A DNA stretch of 64,000 nucleotides, taken from assembly GCF_003003885.1 (NCBI RefSeq), contig NZ_PVWN01000005.1, positions 62,001 through 126,000 of the forward strand, given 5' to 3'. Positions 53,186 through 63,490 of the stretch are shown one piece after another. Numbering within the stretch: the first letter of the stretch is position 1; every line of letters begins with the position of its first letter. The translations under genes were made by a program, and so were the position numbers. The notes below the pieces were generated by a model. The model was not told the DNA's origin, made no database searches, and saw nothing but the letters and a program-made list of their open reading frames with translations. Source of the DNA: Chlorogloea sp. CCALA 695 (GTDB lineage Bacteria; Cyanobacteriota; Cyanobacteriia; Cyanobacteriales; Chroococcidiopsidaceae).

Positions 53186-53211
53186 GAAGTCACCCTAATT
53201 AGGGTGACTTC
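53186..53211 (+). terminator. Perfect palindrome after tig
   Basis: Arms GAAGTCACCCTAA (53186-53198) and TTAGGGTGACTTC (53199-53211) form a 26-base perfect palindrome 8 bases after the tig stop. No T-run follows, so it may lower readthrough into clpP or serve as a processing or stability site. Confidence 0.55.
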
Positions 53212-53321
53212 TCCATCTGTAAATAGATAAGCCATAATAGGTTACAGATAGGTTATCTAGAGTTGTAGCCTACTACGTGCTAACAGCACTGTGTCGGTTC
53301 TATTTTTTAAGTTTGTGATTT

Positions 53322-53999
53322 ATGCTTGAATCAAAATCTATGTATCCTCCCATTAGCAGCGCCAACTACCTAGAGATTAATAACATCGTTCCTACCGTTG
53401 TAGAACAGTCGGGCATGGGAGAACGGGCTTTTGATATCTACTCCCGGCTGTTAAGAGAGCGGATTGTATTTTTGGGTACACAAGTAGATGATGCTGTCGC
53501 CGACTCAATTGTGGCTCAGTTATTATTTTTAGATGCTGAAGACCCAGAAAAAGACATCCAGTTATATATCAATTCGCCTGGTGGCTCGGTAACTGCTGGC
53601 ATGGCAATTTACGATACAATTCAGCAAATTCGCCCAGATGTTGCTACTATTTGTTTTGGATTGGCTGCAAGTATGGGAGCATTTTTACTAACTGCTGGCT
53701 CGAAGGGTAAAAGGATGTCATTGCCTAGCGCTCGAATTATGATTCACCAACCATTGGGAGGCGCTCAAGGTCAAGCTGTGGATATCGAAATTCAAGCCAA
53801 AGAAATTCTTTATCACAAAAGTAGACTAAACGAGTTGTTAGCTCATCACACTGGTAAGCCCCTAGAAAGAATTGAAGCTGATACAGAGCGAGACTTTTTT
53901 ATGTCCGCCGAAGAAGCAAAAAACTATGGCTTAATCGACAGCGTGATTTCTCGGCAAAATATCCCCCAAGTAGGCGCTACAGTTACTCCAGTTAACTAA
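53322..53999 (+). CDS. clpP: ATP-dependent Clp protease proteolytic subunit
   Basis: ClpP is the serine protease barrel that works with ClpX. The 225-residue protein carries the catalytic Ser in [20 protein letters not shown], the His in [16 protein letters not shown], and the Asp in the [18 protein letters not shown] region. The N-terminus is about 25 residues longer than E. coli mature ClpP and is likely a propeptide. It is followed by clpX 13 bases on. Confidence 0.95.
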   Translation: MLESKSMYPPISSANYLEINNIVPTVVEQSGMGERAFDIYSRLLRERIVFLGTQVDDAVADSIVAQLLFLDAEDPEKDIQLYINSPGGSVTAGMAIYDTIQQIRPDVATICFGLAASMGAFLLTAGSKGKRMSLPSARIMIHQPLGGAQGQAVDIEIQAKEILYHKSRLNELLAHHTGKPLERIEADTERDFFMSAEEAKNYGLIDSVISRQNIPQVGATVTPVN

Positions 54000-54012
54000 T
54001 TTGAGGCTTTTT

Positions 54013-55356
54013 ATGGTAAAGTACGACTCCCATCTTAAATGTTCATTTTGCGGCAAGTCTCAAGAACAGGTACGCAAGTTGATTGCCGGGCCGGGAGTCT
54101 ACATTTGCGATGAGTGCGTTGATTTGTGCAATGAAATTCTTGATGAAGAATTAATCGAACACAACACAAGTAGCGCCGCCACCGCTCCCGCATCTCGTCC
54201 CGAACCTCCTCAAAAGCGCCGCCCTCGTTCGGCAAACCTATCTTTTAGCCAAATACCCAAGCCAAGAGAGATTAAAAATCACTTGGACGAACACGTAATT
54301 GGTCAAGAGGAAGCTAAAAAAGTCTTATCAGTAGCAGTATACAACCATTACAAGCGCCTGAGCATACTACAAAATAAAACCAATAGTAAAGGCTCGGAAG
54401 AGGTAGTAGAACTGCAAAAATCAAATATTTTGTTAGTTGGGCCCACAGGTTGCGGTAAAACTTTGTTAGCTCAAACTTTAGCAAAAATATTAGACGTGCC
54501 TTTTGCGGTAGCTGATGCTACAACCCTAACAGAGGCGGGGTATGTGGGAGAAGATGTGGAAAATATCTTGCTGCGCTTACTCCAAGTTGCGGATTTGGAT
54601 GTAGAAGAAGCGCAACGAGGAATTATTTACATTGATGAAATCGATAAAATTGCCCGGAAAAGTGAAAATACTTCTATTACCCGCGATGTGTCTGGAGAAG
54701 GAGTACAGCAAGCTTTATTGAAGATGTTGGAAGGCACAATTGCTAATGTACCACCCCAAGGAGGGCGCAAGCATCCTTATCAAGACTGCATTCAAATAGA
54801 CACTAGCAATATTTTGTTTATTTGTGGCGGTGCTTTTGTTGGTTTAGACAAAGTTGTCGAACAGCGCATTGGTAAAAAATCAATGGGCTTTATTCAACCA
54901 GGGGAAGGGCAATCGAAAGAAAAACGCGCGGCGGACGTACTGAAGAACCTAGAACCGGGGGATTTAGTCAAGTTTGGCATGATTCCCGAATTTATCGGAC
55001 GTATACCTGTAGCGGCGGTAGTAGAGCCGTTAGATGAAGATACTTTAGTGGCAATTTTGACTCAGCCGCGTAGTGCTTTAGTTAAGCAGTACCAAAAGCT
55101 GCTAAATATGGACAATGTGCAGCTAGAATTTAAACCAGATGCTTTAAAAGCGATCGCTATTGAAGCTTATCGCAGAAAAACTGGTGCTAGAGCCTTACGT
55201 GCCATTGTCGAAGAATTGATGCTAGAAGTAATGTACGAATTGCCCTCAAGAAAAGATGTTACTTGCTGTACAATTACGCGAGAGATGGTAGAAAAACGCT
55301 CTACTGCGGAATTGCTCGTACATCCATCTTCTTTACCCAAGCCAGAATCTGCTTAA
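54013..55356 (+). CDS. clpX: ATP-dependent Clp protease ATP-binding subunit ClpX
   Basis: This AAA+ unfoldase feeds ClpP. It has a zinc-binding N-domain ([23 protein letters not shown]), Walker [13 protein letters not shown], Walker [15 protein letters not shown] and the ClpP-binding loop region RIGKKSMGF. Sensor regions follow ([24 protein letters not shown]). The ATG at 54013 has GAGG upstream and is used instead of TTG at 54001. 447 residues. Confidence 0.95.
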   Translation: MVKYDSHLKCSFCGKSQEQVRKLIAGPGVYICDECVDLCNEILDEELIEHNTSSAATAPASRPEPPQKRRPRSANLSFSQIPKPREIKNHLDEHVIGQEEAKKVLSVAVYNHYKRLSILQNKTNSKGSEEVVELQKSNILLVGPTGCGKTLLAQTLAKILDVPFAVADATTLTEAGYVGEDVENILLRLLQVADLDVEEAQRGIIYIDEIDKIARKSENTSITRDVSGEGVQQALLKMLEGTIANVPPQGGRKHPYQDCIQIDTSNILFICGGAFVGLDKVVEQRIGKKSMGFIQPGEGQSKEKRAADVLKNLEPGDLVKFGMIPEFIGRIPVAAVVEPLDEDTLVAILTQPRSALVKQYQKLLNMDNVQLEFKPDALKAIAIEAYRRKTGARALRAIVEELMLEVMYELPSRKDVTCCTITREMVEKRSTAELLVHPSSLPKPESA

Positions 55357-55359
55357 ATC

Positions 55360-56253
55360 ATGCCTTACATTTGCGTTCGTGGTGTTGATCATTATTACGA
55401 ATGGGTCAAAGTCGAAGAAGATACTAAAGTCAAGCCAGTAATGGTGTTTATTCATGGTTGGGCTGGCTCGGCTCGTTATTGGGAAAGTACAGCTATTGCG
55501 CTGAGTAGAGACTTTGACTGTCTGCTGTACGATATGCGGGGCTTTGGGCGCTCGAATGGCAAAATACCTGTGCTGTCGGTCTTAGAGGCAGTGGAAGAGT
55601 CGCCAGCGTCCGCAGATAAAGCTATAGAGGAGTTAACCTATGAGCTTGATGAGTATGCGCGAGATTTGGCAGCTTTATTAGATGGATTAGAGCTAAAAAA
55701 AGTTTATCTCAACGCTCATTCAACGGGTGCATCGGTGGCGACAATATTTCTCAACTTGTATCCAGAGCGAGTAGAAAAAGCCATCTTGACTTGTAGCGGT
55801 GTTTTTGAGTACGACGAGAAAGCCTTCGCTGCTTTTCATAAGTTTGGCGGTTATGTAGTCAAATTTCGCCCTAAGTGGTTGGCAAAAATTCCCTTTGTTG
55901 ATCGGATGTTTATGGCGCGATTTTTGAAACGTTCAATTCCAAAGAGCGATCGCCAAGCGTTTTTAGATGACTTTTTAATGGCAGATTACGCCGCCGCAAT
56001 TGGTACAATGGTTACGGCGGTAAGTGAAAATGCTGCCAAATTTATGCCACAGGAATTTACAAATTTAACTGTATCCACACTTTTAGTTGCAGGAGAATAC
56101 GACCAAATTATTCCGCCTGCTATGGGTCGTCAAGCTGCATCTTTGAGCGATAAAGTAGAATTTGTTTTGATGCCAAATACGGCTCATTTTCCCATGCTGG
56201 AAGATCCGATTACTTATTTAAAGTCGGTACGGCAATTCTTACAAGTAGCTTAG
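55360..56253 (+). CDS. Alpha/beta hydrolase
   Basis: The 297-residue alpha/beta-hydrolase fold protein has the oxyanion region VFIHGWAGSARYW, the nucleophile elbow LNAHSTGASVA (Ser), an Asp in VAGEYDQIIPP and a His in NTAHFPMLEDP. It starts 3 bases after clpX and is probably co-transcribed. Substrate unknown. Not a recognised named enzyme. Confidence 0.8.
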   Translation: MPYICVRGVDHYYEWVKVEEDTKVKPVMVFIHGWAGSARYWESTAIALSRDFDCLLYDMRGFGRSNGKIPVLSVLEAVEESPASADKAIEELTYELDEYARDLAALLDGLELKKVYLNAHSTGASVATIFLNLYPERVEKAILTCSGVFEYDEKAFAAFHKFGGYVVKFRPKWLAKIPFVDRMFMARFLKRSIPKSDRQAFLDDFLMADYAAAIGTMVTAVSENAAKFMPQEFTNLTVSTLLVAGEYDQIIPPAMGRQAASLSDKVEFVLMPNTAHFPMLEDPITYLKSVRQFLQVA

Positions 56254-56256
56254 GTG

Positions 56257-56286
56257 AATCAGCACTCGCGATCGCCAGTGCTGATT
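56257..56286. terminator. Bidirectional hairpin, HIP1 in loop
   Basis: Arms AATCAGCACT (56257-56266) and AGTGCTGATT (56277-56286) with loop CGCGATCGCC lie between the convergent hydrolase and superoxide dismutase genes. A short T-run follows on the plus strand (TTTT). Confidence 0.65.
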
Positions 56287-56292
56287 TTGCAA

Positions 56293-57027
56293 TTAAACTT
56301 TGCTTGCTCGTGCTAAACGATTATTGACTTCATCCCAATTAATTACATTCCACCAAGCTGTCAAATAGTCAGCACGACGGTATTGGTACTTAAGATAATA
56401 AGCGTGTTCCCAAACATCATTACCCATAATTGGATAGTTACCATCCATTAAAGGGCTATCTTGGTTGGGTGTAGTAGTAATTTTTAGTTTGCCATCAGCA
56501 CTTACTAGCCACACCCAGCCACTACCAAAACGTTTAGTTCCAGCTTCGTTAAACTGCTTTTTGAAGGTAGCAAAATCGTTGAAGTTTGCCTTAATCGCCA
56601 AGGCGATCGCCCCTGTTGGCTCTCCGCCACCTTGGGGCTTCATTATATTCCAAAACATAGTATGGTTGACATGACCCCCGCCATTGTTGCGGACAGTGCT
56701 GCGAATCGCCTCTGGTACGCTTTTGAGATTGGTTAGCAACTGTTCTACACTTTGGGCTTTTAGGTTGGGGTATTTTTCTAAAGCAGCATTCAAGTTTTTG
56801 ACATAGGTTGCATGGTGGTTATCGTGATGAAACCGCATGGTTTGAGCATCAATGTGTGGCTCTAAAGCATTGTAGTCATAGGGTAGAGGTGGTAAAGAAA
56901 TATTACCTTTAGGAGCCGATTGAGCTAACACTACATCCATTAATTCTGATGAGCGCCAAGAATTTAGGGCGACAATTCCCCCCGTTGCTCCAAGTAAAAA
57001 TAATACTTTGCGTCGATTTAAGGTCAT
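56293..57027 (-). CDS. sodA: Fe/Mn superoxide dismutase with N-terminal export or anchor segment
   Basis: The enzyme converts superoxide to peroxide and oxygen. It is 244 residues from the internal ATG ([17 protein letters not shown]). The double Arg followed by a hydrophobic stretch looks like a Tat or lipid-type export signal; the mature enzyme starts near [19 protein letters not shown]. Metal ligands are in [25 protein letters not shown] and the [11 protein letters not shown] Asp/His pair. GGGEPTG and FGSGWVWLV favour a manganese form, not proof. An upstream ATG (57099) would add 24 residues and bury the signal. Confidence 0.88.
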   Translation of the reverse strand: MTLNRRKVLFLLGATGGIVALNSWRSSELMDVVLAQSAPKGNISLPPLPYDYNALEPHIDAQTMRFHHDNHHATYVKNLNAALEKYPNLKAQSVEQLLTNLKSVPEAIRSTVRNNGGGHVNHTMFWNIMKPQGGGEPTGAIALAIKANFNDFATFKKQFNEAGTKRFGSGWVWLVSADGKLKITTTPNQDSPLMDGNYPIMGNDVWEHAYYLKYQYRRADYLTAWWNVINWDEVNNRLARASKV

Positions 57028-57309
57028 ATTTTTAGGAAAAAGTGCGATCGCTTTTGACAATAGCAGAGGAACTGCCACAGTCTCCATGCTACGCCACAAA
57101 CTAGTTGAAAATATACATTTTTTCCGATAAATTGGGTTTTAACTTTCTGCACTCTGGCGTAGTGCGATCGCAAAAATTTAATCTTTTTGTCTAGTAACTG
57201 TTAGTTTGCGGTTTTGATGGGGAATACTATCAGCAAAGATTTATAGCGCGATATATTCCATAAATAGAAATAATCGCTCAAAAAAAACGATTATTTTTTC
57301 AGCTAAAAG

Positions 57310-58352
57310 CCTCAAAGCCATCGCTATGAATTTGGAGCGCAGGTTGTTCTACAGGGGAAGAAATTTATTCTATAGTTATTGTTATTAAGGAATTAATTCC
57401 TGGCTTACATAATTGGCATATTTTAATTTTAGGCACAGATATCAACTTAGAATCTATAGCCAAAGCTCAACAAGGAGTTTACGATTCTTGGTCTTTTCGC
57501 ATGGTAGAACCAGAACTTATTAAACGTTACTTTAAACTGCATCTGCAAAGTTATAGAGCAAATTCGATCTATAGTTCAATTTCGAGCGGGTAATTTAATT
57601 AAAGATAACTTCCCCCAACCCTTTGTCGATCTTCATAGTAGGAATATTGTTATTTGTTGTAATGTTTTTATTTATTTTGATTCTAAGGCAATTGTAATGA
57701 CCTTAGACAAATTTTATTATATCCTGAATTTTGGAGGCTATTTAATTACTGGACACGCCGAACTGCACCGTCAAAAACTGGGTAGATTGCAAACAAAAGT
57801 GTTTCCCGAATCTTTAATTTATCAACGGCAGGATTTGCCTGTAAAAAAGTATATAGTTGCTGAAAAACTATTAACTACTGTAATTAATATAAACCAGAGC
57901 AAGATAGTTTAGTTAAACTGCAAAAATTGCCATCAAAACTAGAATTATCAAATTTTCAACCCCTAAGCAAAGCTAAGTTACAAGCCAATATAACTAAAGC
58001 AGAAATACTATTTTATCAAGGAGCTTATACTGTCGCCATTCAAGAAGCGGAGCAATTAATTGAGCAGAAACAGCTTCATTTTGATGCGTGTTATCTTCTT
58101 GCTCAAGCTTGGGCAAATTTAGGGAAAGCTGACCAAGCTACTTTTTTACTGTAAACAAGCAATAGAAATAGATTCTTTGTCTACATCACCTTACTATTTG
58201 TTAGCGTATATTGCTGAAGAAAATGGCGATATAAATTCGGCTAAAAAGCTATTTAAAAAAATTACTTACTTGCGCCTATTTCTATTAATGCCTACTTAGA
58301 ACTGGAAGATATTTATTAACGGGAAGGCGACAAGAGCAGAGCAAAAAAGTAG
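57310..58352 (+). pseudogene. cheR: Decayed CheR-type chemotaxis methyltransferase with TPR tail
   Basis: Recognisable CheR pieces lie in order but in shifting frames. IWSAGCSTGEE (57330-57362) comes directly after an in-frame TGA. LGTDINLESIAKAQQGVYD and WSFRMVEPELIKRYF follow. After a frameshift near 57550 come FRAGNLIKDNFPQPFVDL and NVFIYFDSKAIVMTLDKF, then GGYLITGHAELHRQKLG and VFPESLIYQRQDLPVK. A TPR segment in another frame (57927-58154, AILFYQGAYTVAIQEAEQLI) follows with more breaks to about 58352. The N-terminal helical domain is gone. No active product is possible. Confidence 0.75.
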
Positions 58353-58535
58353 TTATTTTTTAAAGAAATAAAATTTTCAGTAATAATACAGATAACAAAT
58401 TAGATAGTTTTAAACTTCAGTAATTTTATGTATAAACTTACAAACTCGTTTTAATATACTAATAAACTTAGGGTAAGGAGTTGGGGAAAAGCAATTATAA
58501 AAAAGTTTTAAATAAATAAACTACTGCCAAGGATT

Positions 58536-58793
58536 ATGATTTCAATTTTCTATCAAGAGCGGGAACTAGCCAATATTTTAAAAACCTTTCAAACCAATCG
58601 ATCCAGTGGGTTTTTATATTTAGATGCTGAGGTAAATTTTCAAAACAAAAAAAAGTCGCGTGTCTTAGTTTTGCAAAATGGTCAAATTGTCTACGGCGAT
58701 ATAATCTTGCCTACAAATAAAAAAAATGCCCAAACTCAAGGACAAAAATTAAATCGGGAATGGTCAGAAAGTGCGATCGCACTTACAACTTGA
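58536..58793 (+). pseudogene. Truncated DUF4388 / PatA-N-type gene
   Basis: This 85-codon frame (MISIFYQERELANILKTFQ, SSGFLYLDAEVNFQNKKKSR, VLVLQNGQIVYGDIILPTN) matches the N-terminus of DUF4388/PatA-like response regulators as I remember them. Such proteins normally have about 400 residues with a receiver at the end. It stops at TGA after IALTT and no receiver follows. It sits between the cheR and MCP remnants, so it is probably the broken regulator of the same operon. Confidence 0.6.
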
Positions 58794-58819
58794 AAAGCAG
58801 TAAATAAAACTTCTATTCG

Positions 58820-59413
58820 GGTGCTTTTAGACTTACTGATAAAAATGTAATTGCGCCGCCAAGGAAGTCTAAGCTGAACAACAAATATTATGTTTTTCTT
58901 GCCGCACCAATTGTTAACATCAACACTAACAAGATAACTGGTGTAGTACGAACCCGAATTTCTGTAGATAGCTTAGATCCTATTGTAAAAGCTAGCGCTT
59001 TTACTTCGTCAGAGAACAAACAGGCCGCCGCAGAGTACCACCTAGTTGATGCTGAAGGTCAATTCTTCGCTGCTGCTGCAAAAAATCAAATAGGTCGAGA
59101 TGCGAAAAAAGATTCTAAAAAGTTTGCTACTTTGCAGAAAAATAACCAGGTAGCAAGTACCGTAGATACAGACCAAATTGACAACAAGTAACAACTTATA
59201 TCTTATCCCATCACTAAAGTCTAGGGAACGCCCAATCTTAACTGGGGTGTGATTTTAGCTGAAGATACAGCAATAGTTTATGCAGGGGAAGGTTGATTAC
59301 TGCTAAATCTAATTTTGGGTATGGGATTAACAGCGTTAATTGCGAGTGGACTTGCGGTATTGTTTGCCAATCGGACTACTAAATTAATTCAAGGAATTGC
59401 AAGTAAGAAATAG
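58820..59413 (+). pseudogene. Decayed methyl-accepting chemotaxis protein
   Basis: A periplasmic-sensor fragment reads KYYVFLAAPIVNINTNKITG ... STVDTDQIDNK and stops near 59190. In a further frame after a break comes NWGVILAEDTAIVYAGEG, then a stop, then LLLNLILGMGLTALIASGLA with VLFANRTTKLIQ, the exit helix typically followed by HAMP. The signalling domain is absent. With cheR and the DUF4388 relic this shows loss of a whole chemotaxis/phototaxis operon; CheW, CheA and CheY are not seen. Confidence 0.7.
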
Positions 59414-59502
59414 AGTGACCATTGCTCAACCTTCTTGCTGGTAATCTGTAATTGGAGCGTAAGTCCGCTCTACTCAACAAGAACGCACTAACTCATACTA
59501 CG

Positions 59503-60450
59503 ATGTGTATCATGTCTACAACACGCGATCGCATTACTCAAATTTACCACCAGCCCTTGCCAAACTTGCTCTTCAATGCACAACAAACTCATCGGTTACA
59601 TCACGATCCCTGTGCTGTACAGCTATGCACACTCAGCAACATCAAGACAGGTCTTTGCCCAGAAGACTGCGCCTACTGCTCCCAAAGTGTTCATAATAAA
59701 ACGGGACTTATCCCTCAAGAACTGATGAGTGCTGAGGCGGTTGTGGCTGAAGCGCAAGCAGCTAAAGCCAATGGTTCAACCCGCTTTTGTATGGGTGCGG
59801 CTTGGCGAGAAGTTAAAGATAATTCCCAGTTTGAGCGGGTTCTAGAAATGGTGCGCCAAGTGGCTGCCCTGGGGATGGAAACCTGTTGTACTCTCGGTAT
59901 GCTGAAGCCGCACCAGGCTATGCGTCTCAAAGAAGCTGGGTTGACTGCCTACAATCATAACCTCGATACCTCACCTGCCTACTATGGAAAGATCATCACA
60001 ACACGCACCTACCAAGAGCGTCTGGATACAATCCGCGCTGTTAGTGCTGCTGGTATATCTGTCTGCTGCGGTGGCATCTTAGGAGTGGGCGAGTCAGTTG
60101 AAGACCGTCTGGAATTACTAGAAGCTCTATACCACCTCGATCCGGTTCCAGAATCAATTCCGATTAACTGCTTAAATCATGTAGCAGGAACCCCATTACA
60201 GGACGTTCCTGCTGTTGAGCCAATAGAACTGGTGCGGATGATTGCAACTACACGCATCCTCTTTCCTCAATCGACGGTGCGCCTTTCAGCAGGTCGAGTG
60301 AAGATGAGTGACGAGCTACAGGCACTTTGTCTACTTGCAGGTGCTAACTCGATCTTCACTGGCTCAATTTTGTTGACTACACCCAACCCGGAGCGATCGC
60401 ATGACGAGCAAATACTAGAGCGCTTAGGAATGATTCCCAAACCTCTCTAG
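59503..60450 (+). CDS. bioB: Biotin synthase
   Basis: BioB inserts sulfur into dethiobiotin using SAM and iron-sulfur clusters. The radical-SAM CxxxCxxC motif is GLCPEDCAYCSQS near residue 55. YNHNLDTSPAYYGKIITTRT, CCGGILGVGES and INCLNHVAGTPL (INPL-type block) follow. 315 residues from ATG 59503; ATG 59512 is possible (MSTTRDRITQIY) and a TTG at 59452 gives a longer frame. It stands alone, away from other bio genes, just after the decayed chemotaxis region and convergent to guaA. Confidence 0.92.
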   Translation: MCIMSTTRDRITQIYHQPLPNLLFNAQQTHRLHHDPCAVQLCTLSNIKTGLCPEDCAYCSQSVHNKTGLIPQELMSAEAVVAEAQAAKANGSTRFCMGAAWREVKDNSQFERVLEMVRQVAALGMETCCTLGMLKPHQAMRLKEAGLTAYNHNLDTSPAYYGKIITTRTYQERLDTIRAVSAAGISVCCGGILGVGESVEDRLELLEALYHLDPVPESIPINCLNHVAGTPLQDVPAVEPIELVRMIATTRILFPQSTVRLSAGRVKMSDELQALCLLAGANSIFTGSILLTTPNPERSHDEQILERLGMIPKPL

Positions 60451-60461
60451 GCTTGATTAAA

Positions 60462-62066
60462 TTACTCCCATTCAATTGTTCCAGGCGGCTTAGAAGTAAT
60501 ATCGTAAACGACCCGATTTACTCCCGCAACTTCGTTGACAATCCGGTTAGATATTGCCTCTAATACATCGTAAGGAACTCGCGCCCAATCTGCGGTCATC
60601 CCATCTTCACTTGCTACTAAGCGTAAAACTATCGGGTAAGCGTAGGTACGCTGATCGCCCATTACGCCTACAGTGCGGACAGGTAATAGTACGGCAAAAG
60701 CTTGCCAAAAGTCGTGATAAATTCCTCGACGGTTGATTTCTTGACGAACAATAAAATCGGCTTCGCGCAATATTTCTAAGCGTTCGGCGGTAATTTCTCC
60801 CAATATCCGAATCGCTAAACCTGGCCCTGGAAAAGGCTGGCGCAAGACTATTTCTTCGGGTAAACCAATTTGTCGCCCAACTTTGCGGACTTCATCTTTA
60901 AATAGCTTACGTAAGGGTTCGACGAGCTTAAAGCGTAAGTCTTTGGGTAAACCACCTACATTGTGATGGCTCTTGATTTTTACTGCGACTCGTTCGCCAC
61001 TTTTGGGATCGACGTTTGTATCGGCGGATTCAATTACATCGGGGTAAAGCGTCCCTTGCGCTAAGTAATCAAAGGGGCCGAGATTTTTGGATGCTTCTTC
61101 AAATACTTGGATAAATTCGTGTCCAATGCGGCGGCGCTTTTCTTCAGGATCGGTTACTCCCGCGACTAAAGCCAAAAAGCGATCGCGCGCGTCTACATAC
61201 TCAACTGGGATATGAAACTGCTCTTGAAACAGCTTAACTAACCGCTCTGGCTCTAATTTCCGCATGAAGCCTTGATCGATAAATACACAAGTTAAGCGAC
61301 TTCCGATGGCTTTATGGAGTAAAAACGCTAAAGTTGACGAATCTACACCCCCAGATAAGGCTAATAGCACTCGTTTTTCGCCTACTTGACCGCGAATTTC
61401 TCTAATTGCTGCTTCGACAAAAGCGGCGGTTGTCCAAGTAGGTTCGCATTCGCAAATGTGGTAAACAAAGTTGCGAATTAAAGCAAGTCCCCCCACCGAA
61501 TGTACTACTTCGGGGTGGAATTGCACGCCGTAGAGTTTTTGATCGTAATTGGCGATCGCCGCACAAGAGGTATTTTCTGTATGCGCCAGGATTTCAAAGC
61601 CTGTAGGCAACTGGGCGCAAGAGTCTCCGTGACTCATCCACATGGTTGTACCGTCTTCAACATTGGTCAGCAAGTCTGTAGGGTCGTCAATTAATAAGGA
61701 GGCTTTGCCGTACTCTTTACGGTCGGCTGGTAGAACGTTTCCCCCTAGTTGCTTGACCATGAGTTGCATTCCATAACATACCCCTAAGACTGGGATACCT
61801 AAGCTCCAGATTTCAGGATCGCATTCTGGAGCGCCGGGAGCATATACCGAACTTGGGCCGCCAGAAAAAATAATTCCTTTAGGATTAAGTTGGCGCAACT
61901 GTTCGGCGGTGGTGCGATAAGACAAAACCTCAGAATACACTTGAGTTTCTCTAATTCTACGGGCAATTAGCTCCGAATACTGAGAACCAAAGTCAAGGAT
62001 CGCAATCATTTGGCGATTCAACTGGGACAATTCTGCATTTGGCGGCAAAGTTTCGGTCTGTACCAC
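60462..62066 (-). CDS. guaA: GMP synthase (glutamine-hydrolysing)
   Basis: GuaA makes GMP from XMP, ATP and glutamine. The N-terminal class I amidotransferase ([34 protein letters not shown] with the Cys nucleophile, [11 protein letters not shown]) is joined to the PP-loop synthetase ([40 protein letters not shown]) and the dimerisation end ([13 protein letters not shown]). 534 residues; full length. Confidence 0.96.
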   Translation of the reverse strand: MVQTETLPPNAELSQLNRQMIAILDFGSQYSELIARRIRETQVYSEVLSYRTTAEQLRQLNPKGIIFSGGPSSVYAPGAPECDPEIWSLGIPVLGVCYGMQLMVKQLGGNVLPADRKEYGKASLLIDDPTDLLTNVEDGTTMWMSHGDSCAQLPTGFEILAHTENTSCAAIANYDQKLYGVQFHPEVVHSVGGLALIRNFVYHICECEPTWTTAAFVEAAIREIRGQVGEKRVLLALSGGVDSSTLAFLLHKAIGSRLTCVFIDQGFMRKLEPERLVKLFQEQFHIPVEYVDARDRFLALVAGVTDPEEKRRRIGHEFIQVFEEASKNLGPFDYLAQGTLYPDVIESADTNVDPKSGERVAVKIKSHHNVGGLPKDLRFKLVEPLRKLFKDEVRKVGRQIGLPEEIVLRQPFPGPGLAIRILGEITAERLEILREADFIVRQEINRRGIYHDFWQAFAVLLPVRTVGVMGDQRTYAYPIVLRLVASEDGMTADWARVPYDVLEAISNRIVNEVAGVNRVVYDITSKPPGTIEWE

Positions 62067-62200
62067 TTAATTTCTTCCTATTAATTGCAAGTAGTGGATG
62101 AAAAATAGAGACATTTTCGGGTAAAGCGATCGGCAGTTGCTCACCCTATAGATAGAGACTTAAAAATTTATTTATTGGTAAGACAATTATGATTCCTAAG

Positions 62201-63298
62201 TTAACACAACCTAGAGAGCAAGGCGATGGCTGTGGGGCTTTTAACAATGATTGTGCGATCGCCGTCAAAGAGAACCGAACCAATACTAACATGGCGATTT
62301 GTCAGCTTGAATATATATTCGGTGGAACGAAAATCAATAGCTTGGGCGATCGCATTGTAGAGCTGATTTACCCAGTTACTCCCGGTTAGAGCGTCGTAAG
62401 AACGAAGATATTGTAAGGCGGCTTCGGTGGTCGAACTATTAAAAATGCTTTGTAATACAGGCGTTGGTAGACCTAACTGAGCAGCATGAGCGGTAAAAAT
62501 TTCTAAGCGTCCATCAGCTAAATGATGGTGAGTATGAAAAATTCCCCCGGCAAGTTTGACGAGTTTACCATGATAGCCAAACAATAAAATTGATTTAACT
62601 TCTTGACTTGCGGCTTCTACTAACAACGAGCCTAACCAATTCGCAGTTTTAACTAATTGCTGCGAATTAATCCCTAACTTTTGAGCTAGATCCAAGCCAT
62701 TTTCGCCGATACAAAACACTACTGAATCGGTAGATTTAGCTTTTAGTCGTACTTGTTCTAAACAAGCATCTAATTGTCCAGGGGCGCTTAATGGTTGAGA
62801 AATCCCGGTTGTACCGAGGAGGGAAAGCCCTTCAACTACACCAAAAGCAGCGTTGGAAGTCCGCTCGGCTAAGGCTCTACCTTCAGGAAGAATTATTGTT
62901 AATTTAATATGTTCGTTTGGTTGCAGTAGCTTTAGTAAATTAACCTGTAGTAATTGTTGGGCGTAACCATACACCGCCGGATCGCCATTTAACTTGTGTC
63001 CTAAACCTTCACCGCCAACAATTGTAATTGGTTGGGGAGAATCCAGCCATTCTACCAACGCCCAAATCGGCGTATTGCGTGTCAAATCTAAGTTATCACC
63101 AGGATCACTACGAGTTATTGCTAGAGCCATATTTGGCTGCAATCCAGCTACTTGTTCGATCTCAATCTCTACAGTTTGATCGGGGGTAATTAGATCGACA
63201 GATACAGTTTGGCAAGAAGTACGGGTTTGCAACCATTGCACTGCTGCGATCGCACTGGCGCAGGCAAAAACAGGTAAAGTATAACCAGAACGAGGCAT
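62201..63298 (-). CDS. cbiD: Cobalt-precorrin-5B C1-methyltransferase CbiD
   Basis: CbiD methylates C1 during anaerobic cobalamin synthesis. The 365-residue protein starts SGYTLPVFACASAIAAVQWL and has GGEGLGHKLNGDPAVYGYAQ, GTTGISQPLSAP, LLFGYHGKLVKLAGGIFHTH and ADGRLEIFTAHAAQLGL, all typical. ATG 63298 (MPRSGY) is preferred; GTG 63310 would add MSSL. No other cob/cbi gene and no cobalamin riboswitch is seen here. Confidence 0.92.
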   Translation of the reverse strand: MPRSGYTLPVFACASAIAAVQWLQTRTSCQTVSVDLITPDQTVEIEIEQVAGLQPNMALAITRSDPGDNLDLTRNTPIWALVEWLDSPQPITIVGGEGLGHKLNGDPAVYGYAQQLLQVNLLKLLQPNEHIKLTIILPEGRALAERTSNAAFGVVEGLSLLGTTGISQPLSAPGQLDACLEQVRLKAKSTDSVVFCIGENGLDLAQKLGINSQQLVKTANWLGSLLVEAASQEVKSILLFGYHGKLVKLAGGIFHTHHHLADGRLEIFTAHAAQLGLPTPVLQSIFNSSTTEAALQYLRSYDALTGSNWVNQLYNAIAQAIDFRSTEYIFKLTNRHVSIGSVLFDGDRTIIVKSPTAIALLSRLC

Positions 63299-63490
63299 TA
63301 GGGACGACACATTGCACCAGTAAGAGTTAAATCAATCTTTGGTTTGAATAGATAAAGCAACTATTCTCTTTCTGCTGACTGTTGTTTGGGGCAGCATTTT
63401 TAGCCTATCCTCCAAGATTATAGAAGCAAACCAGATTTGCCTAAATACTGACCTTTTTTTTAACATCAACATTTATTGGACTAGGCTTTG

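Noticed and set aside
62189-62389. Plus-strand ORF of 66 codons
   Set aside because: Antisense shadow of the 3' end of cbiD.
63299-63490. Cobalamin riboswitch upstream of cbiD
   Set aside because: The leader is short and no conserved B12-box-like stretch was recognised.
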